Shown: piece by piece, positions 63,558 to 64,000 of the stretch
How positions within the stretch are numbered: position 1 is the stretch's first letter
How the letters are laid out: the number at the start of each line of letters is the position of its first letter
Source: UBA12202 sp049595035
GTDB taxonomy: Bacteria; Pseudomonadota; Alphaproteobacteria; Puniceispirillales; UBA1172
Assembly (NCBI GenBank): GCA_049595035.1
Contig: JBMYKD010000010.1
Coordinates: 1-64,000, forward strand
Length of the DNA stretch: 64,000 nucleotides
Direction: 5' to 3'
Program-made: the position numbers and the translations under genes
The notes under the pieces: model-generated
Database searches by the model: none
The model's input: only the letters and a program-made list of their open reading frames with translations
What the model was told of the DNA's origin: nothing

Positions 63558-64000
63558 ATGACATATGATGTAGCAATTATCGGGGCCGGTCATAATGGTC
63601 TGACTGCGGCGGGATATCTTGCCGCCAAGGGGTTAAAAGTGGTTATGCTGGAACGCCGCGATGTGATTGGCGGTGCTGCGGTCACAACCGAGTTTAGTCC
63701 CGGCTTTCGCAATTCCGAGTTTTCCTATGTGGTCAGCTTGCTTGACCAGCATGTCATCCGTGATCTTGAACTATCCCAGTTCGGACTTGATGTCATTACC
63801 CGCGAAGGATCATCAATCACCGTTGACGGCGACACGGCACTCTGGATGCCTAGTAATGTGGATGAAGCGGTAGATGAAATTTCCAAATTTTCCAAAAAAG
63901 ACGCCGAACAATACCGGCGTCTGGATGACATTCTGGATGCTATTGCCGAAGATGTCCGTAACCTGATGCGGTCAACCCCATATAATCTCAACCAGTCCCT
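63558..64000 (+). CDS. FAD-dependent oxidoreductase, phytoene-dehydrogenase-like (cut by window edge)
   Basis: The N-terminal 147 residues of a flavoprotein are visible. A dinucleotide-binding loop sits at the start (YDVAIIGAGHNGLTAAGYLAAKG), then MLERRDVIGGAAVT with the family's GG motif, typical of COG1233 amine/carotenoid oxidases. The ATG at 63558 is chosen because GGAGA lies five bases upstream; an in-frame ATG at 63546 is the alternative. It follows the glutamine-synthetase-like gene on the same strand and may oxidise a glutamylated amine (a PuuB-like role), but the full sequence would be needed to say so. Confidence 0.75.
   Translation, partial: MTYDVAIIGAGHNGLTAAGYLAAKGLKVVMLERRDVIGGAAVTTEFSPGFRNSEFSYVVSLLDQHVIRDLELSQFGLDVITREGSSITVDGDTALWMPSNVDEAVDEISKFSKKDAEQYRRLDDILDAIAEDVRNLMRSTPYNLNQS

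Noticed and set aside
1..64000. CRISPR arrays, insertion sequences, prophage or tRNA genes
   Set aside because: No regularly spaced direct repeats, transposase or integrase motifs, or cloverleaf-like sequences with a recognisable T-loop were noticed on reading; short RNA genes could still be missed by eye.

Overview
The window reads as chromosomal DNA of a heterotrophic marine alphaproteobacterium of moderate GC content. It is densely coded (no gap above 300 bases once gene starts are corrected), rich in short and 4-base overlapping operons, and dominated by uptake and oxidation of small nitrogenous and sulfonated solutes (polyamines, an ectoine-type solute, sulfoacetaldehyde). Gene content fits the SAR116/Puniceispirillum type of ocean bacterium, but that placement is inference from content only. 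I saw no rRNA, tRNA, insertion sequence, prophage or CRISPR array.

Layout. 1-5.7 kb: a cut-off YbaK-type protein, a ureohydrolase and a betaine-aldehyde-dehydrogenase-like enzyme, divergent from a histone-deacetylase-fold amidohydrolase, then a class III CoA-transferase and a periplasmic TPR protein. 5.7-9.2 kb: xsc-pyrC-pyrE, a sulfonate gene translationally coupled to pyrimidine synthesis. 9.4-16 kb: a membrane-lipid and photo-oxidative-stress module (SDR, SnoaL-like, DUF3833, cyclopropane synthase family, DUF1365, FAD oxidoreductase, photolyase). 16-22.6 kb: the four-gene 'ligase-associated' DNA repair set (PdeM, DEXH helicase, exonuclease, ATP-dependent ligase), split into two divergent arms with a glutathione transferase at the head of one. 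22.6-27.2 kb: SDR, acyl-CoA synthetase, aldo/keto reductase, PHP protein.

27.2-35.4 kb: an ectoine-hydrolase (DoeA/EutD) gene overlapping an M20 deacylase, a EutB-like PLP dehydratase opposite, a RidA-Rieske-DUF1028 run and a carbonic anhydrase. 35.4-45.3 kb: an unassigned catabolic island with a TRAP transporter, two Asp/Glu-racemase-superfamily enzymes, an enolase-superfamily enzyme, a ThDP enzyme, a DadA-like oxidase and a second carrier. 45.3-49.9 kb: an operon of an atypical HpaB-type monooxygenase, a flavin reductase, a PuuC-type aldehyde dehydrogenase and a LysR regulator, with a T-N11-A dyad upstream.

50-64 kb: a polyamine island. It holds a PotABCD-type importer, an amidase coupled to a trimethylamine-dehydrogenase-family flavoprotein, acetylpolyamine amidohydrolase, N-carbamoylputrescine amidase, agmatinase, a putrescine/spermidine-pyruvate aminotransferase, a glutamine-synthetase-like gamma-glutamylpolyamine synthetase and a truncated FAD oxidoreductase. 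Together these could import polyamines, remove acetyl, carbamoyl or guanidino groups, and oxidise the free amines to amino acids. The most notable single observation is that the amine dehydrogenase carries Gln, Trp and Asp where trimethylamine dehydrogenase has its aromatic bowl, a pattern I associate with histamine dehydrogenase.
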